Shown here piece after piece: positions 12,716 to 13,606 of a stretch of 13,606 bases of DNA. Source of the DNA: Lachnospiraceae bacterium (GTDB lineage Bacteria; Bacillota; Clostridia; Lachnospirales; Lachnospiraceae); assembly GCA_900765975.1 (NCBI GenBank), contig CAAFTS010000178.1, positions 1 to 13,606 on the forward strand, given 5' to 3'. The notes under the pieces were generated by a model. That model made no database searches, was not told where the DNA came from, and was given only the letters and a program-made list of their open reading frames with translations. A program made the translations under genes and the position numbers. Numbering within the stretch: the first letter of the stretch is position 1; each line of letters starts with the position of its first letter.

Positions 12716-12812
12716 TTAACTCTTTTTGTTTAAGTTATGTTTTCATGATACTAAATAAATTCCGTTAAGTCAAGTGGTTTGCAGAAAAATCTTAACTTTT
12801 TTTATTTAAGTT
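12716..12812. promoter_or_regulatory. Operator-like sites in the element B control region
   Basis: Two matching sites with half-sites TTAACT and TTTAAGTT lie at 12716-12736 and 12792-12812. A third, in the other orientation (CTTAAC then TTTATTTAGT), lies at about 12749-12769 in the spacer of the leftward promoter. They are the likely targets of the regulator at 12883. The sequence differs from the TTAARCA-type sites of element A although the placing is similar. Confidence 0.55.
12745..12773 (-). promoter_or_regulatory. Leftward promoter of the element B mobility operon
   Basis: On the minus strand TTGACT (12768-12773) and TATCAT (12745-12750) are 17 bases apart. It would drive the small ORF, xis, int, RHH, repA, the two small genes and mobV. 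A shared block with GTCAAGTGGT covers the -35 box in both elements. Confidence 0.65.
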
Positions 12813-12816
12813 CCGC

Positions 12817-12845
12817 TTGCTATTCCTATTTCATCATGTTATACT
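12817..12845 (+). promoter_or_regulatory. Rightward promoter of the element B regulator
   Basis: TTGCTA (12817-12822) and TATACT (12840-12845) are 17 bases apart, upstream of the regulator start at 12883. A dyad of TACTAAC and GTTTAGTA (12842-12869) overlaps the -10 box and the start of the transcript. Confidence 0.5.
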
Positions 12846-12882
12846 AACTTCAACAGAAATGTTTAGTATCGGAGGTTTTATT

Positions 12883-13410
12883 ATGGCAATCGGCAAAAGA
12901 ATCCGCTTTTTCCGCAACCGGAAAGGCATGACACAGAAACAGTTAGGCGAACTCCTCGGTTTTCTAGGAAAGACCTCTGATGTCCGTATGGCACAATACG
13001 AATCAGAATCCAGAACACCGAAACAAGACCTTGTAAAAGAAATGGCACATCTCCTCGATGTAAGTCCTCGTGCAATCACTGTGCCGGAAATAGACAGTTA
13101 TATCGGACTTATGCACACGCTTTTTGCGTTGGAAGATATGTATGGCTTAAAAATCGGAGAGATTGACGGAGAAGTGTGTCTGCGGTTAGATAAATCTGCC
13201 GGAACAACCTACACCACTATGTTTGATATGTTCCATGCATGGCAGGAACAGGCTGCCCGTCTGGAACAAGGCGAGATAACCGAAGAAGAATACGACCAGT
13301 GGCGGTACAAATATCCCGAATTAGACACCTCAAAACAATGGAGAAAGGTCATTCCCTCACAAGAACTCAGCGACCTTATCTTACAGGACTTGAAACCCGA
13401 ATCCGACTAA
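12883..13410 (+). CDS. XRE/Cro-CI-type regulator of element B
   Basis: This 175-residue DNA-binding protein is the paralogue of the regulator at 5140-5670. It has a Cro/CI-type helix-turn-helix in residues 5-65 (RIRFFRNRKGMTQKQLGELLGF, then RMAQYESESRTPKQDL). The same C-terminal domain follows (SYIGLMHTLFALEDMYGL, EEYDQWRYKYPELDTSKQW). The start is ATG at 12883 with GGAGG (12871-12875) seven bases upstream; a longer frame to 12817 overlaps the promoter and is rejected. It faces away from the mobility operon across a region with dyads, so it probably controls excision and transfer and its own level. The DNA-reading part differs from the A copy (for example ELLGF against TAIGF), in line with different operators. 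Confidence 0.85.
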   Translation: MAIGKRIRFFRNRKGMTQKQLGELLGFLGKTSDVRMAQYESESRTPKQDLVKEMAHLLDVSPRAITVPEIDSYIGLMHTLFALEDMYGLKIGEIDGEVCLRLDKSAGTTYTTMFDMFHAWQEQAARLEQGEITEEEYDQWRYKYPELDTSKQWRKVIPSQELSDLILQDLKPESD

Positions 13411-13431
13411 TTTTCAACCTCGAAACGCACA

Positions 13432-13479
13432 AAAACCTTACCGACTTTCAGCTTTATTTCTGAAAATCAGTAAGGTTTT
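13432..13479. terminator. Terminator after the element B regulator
   Basis: AAAACCTTAC (13432-13441) pairs with GTAAGGTTTT (13470-13479), with further pairing of CTTTCAG and CTGAAAA inside. T runs follow on both strands, so it can work in both directions. It occupies the same place as 5727-5765 in element A. Confidence 0.75.
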
Positions 13480-13491
13480 CTGTTATTGAAG

Positions 13492-13540
13492 TACTCTATT
13501 ATTCAGTGAGTGATACTCTAAATGTTGCCAAATCGTTGCC
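13492..13540 (+). repeat. Paired repeats, right end of element B
   Basis: TACTCTA occurs at 13492-13498 and 13514-13520, a period of 22. Next to it TGTTGCC (13523-13529) and CGTTGCC (13534-13540) repeat with an 11-bp period. All are in helical phase, as expected for arm-type integrase sites. The second pair ends 21 bases before the core-like block. Confidence 0.5.
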
Positions 13541-13561
13541 AACACTTAAACAATTTTGCTT

Positions 13562-13591
13562 GCAACCCTCATAAATAAAGGTTTTTCCAAG
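13562..13591 (+). other. Candidate attachment core, right end of element B
   Basis: This block matches 5924-5953 at 22 of 30 positions and keeps the same 21-base distance from the arm-type repeat pair. It is the likely right boundary of element B. The remaining bases to 13606 would be flanking DNA or part of the site; no gene can be read in them. Confidence 0.45.
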
Positions 13592-13606
13592 TCCATTTCA
13601 TCACTC

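Overview
The window looks like chromosomal accessory DNA from a low-to-mid GC Firmicute, most likely a gut Lachnospiraceae or other Clostridia member. That assignment rests on the protein styles (MobV relaxase with TnpV, clostridial ABC-F, the RepA-like/MobV/integrase gene set, DUF6179/DUF6323-like genes), the strong GGAG-type ribosome binding sites and the AT-rich intergenic DNA. It is inference from protein recognition only. No rRNA, tRNA or housekeeping gene is present.

The layout reads as two related integrative mobilizable elements (IMEs) in tandem, in the same orientation. Element A (about 1-5955) carries, from its left end: a Lnu-type lincosamide nucleotidyltransferase, an ABC-F ribosome-protection-type ATPase behind an attenuator-like leader, tnpV, a MobV relaxase, oriT, a repeat-rich hairpin, a fused remnant of the replication ATPase, a two-way promoter region with operators, and an XRE-type regulator reading rightward. 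Element A has lost excisionase, integrase, the ribbon-helix-helix protein and most of RepA through one deletion. Element B (about 5955-13600) is the intact version: two genes of unknown function (DUF6179- and DUF6323-like), MobV, oriT, two small conserved genes, the repeat-rich hairpin, RepA-like ATPase, RHH protein, tyrosine integrase, excisionase-like protein, a small leader ORF, the same type of two-way promoter region and a paralogous XRE regulator.

How it should work: the regulator at the right end (rightward) faces the mobility operon (leftward: small ORF, xis, int, RHH, repA, two small genes, mobV). Dyad sites sit in and around both promoters, as in a lysogeny-type switch. Integrase and excisionase would move the element. 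MobV would nick oriT for transfer using a conjugation machine supplied from elsewhere, and the RepA-like ATPase may replicate the excised circle. The DNA just downstream of mobV, at the far left of each element, is the cargo site: antibiotic resistance in A, an unknown two-gene operon in B.

The most interesting signals are non-coding. (1) A hairpin at the end of repA keeps its loop and the 10/9-bp spacing of its repeats in both elements although the repeat sequences themselves have changed on both arms. (2) The two oriT hairpins differ only by a compensatory base-pair change. (3) Paired repeats of 11-bp period lie at the element ends, with the same 21-nt distance to a conserved core-like sequence at both right ends. 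(4) The two regulators face different operator sequences. All comparisons were made by eye.
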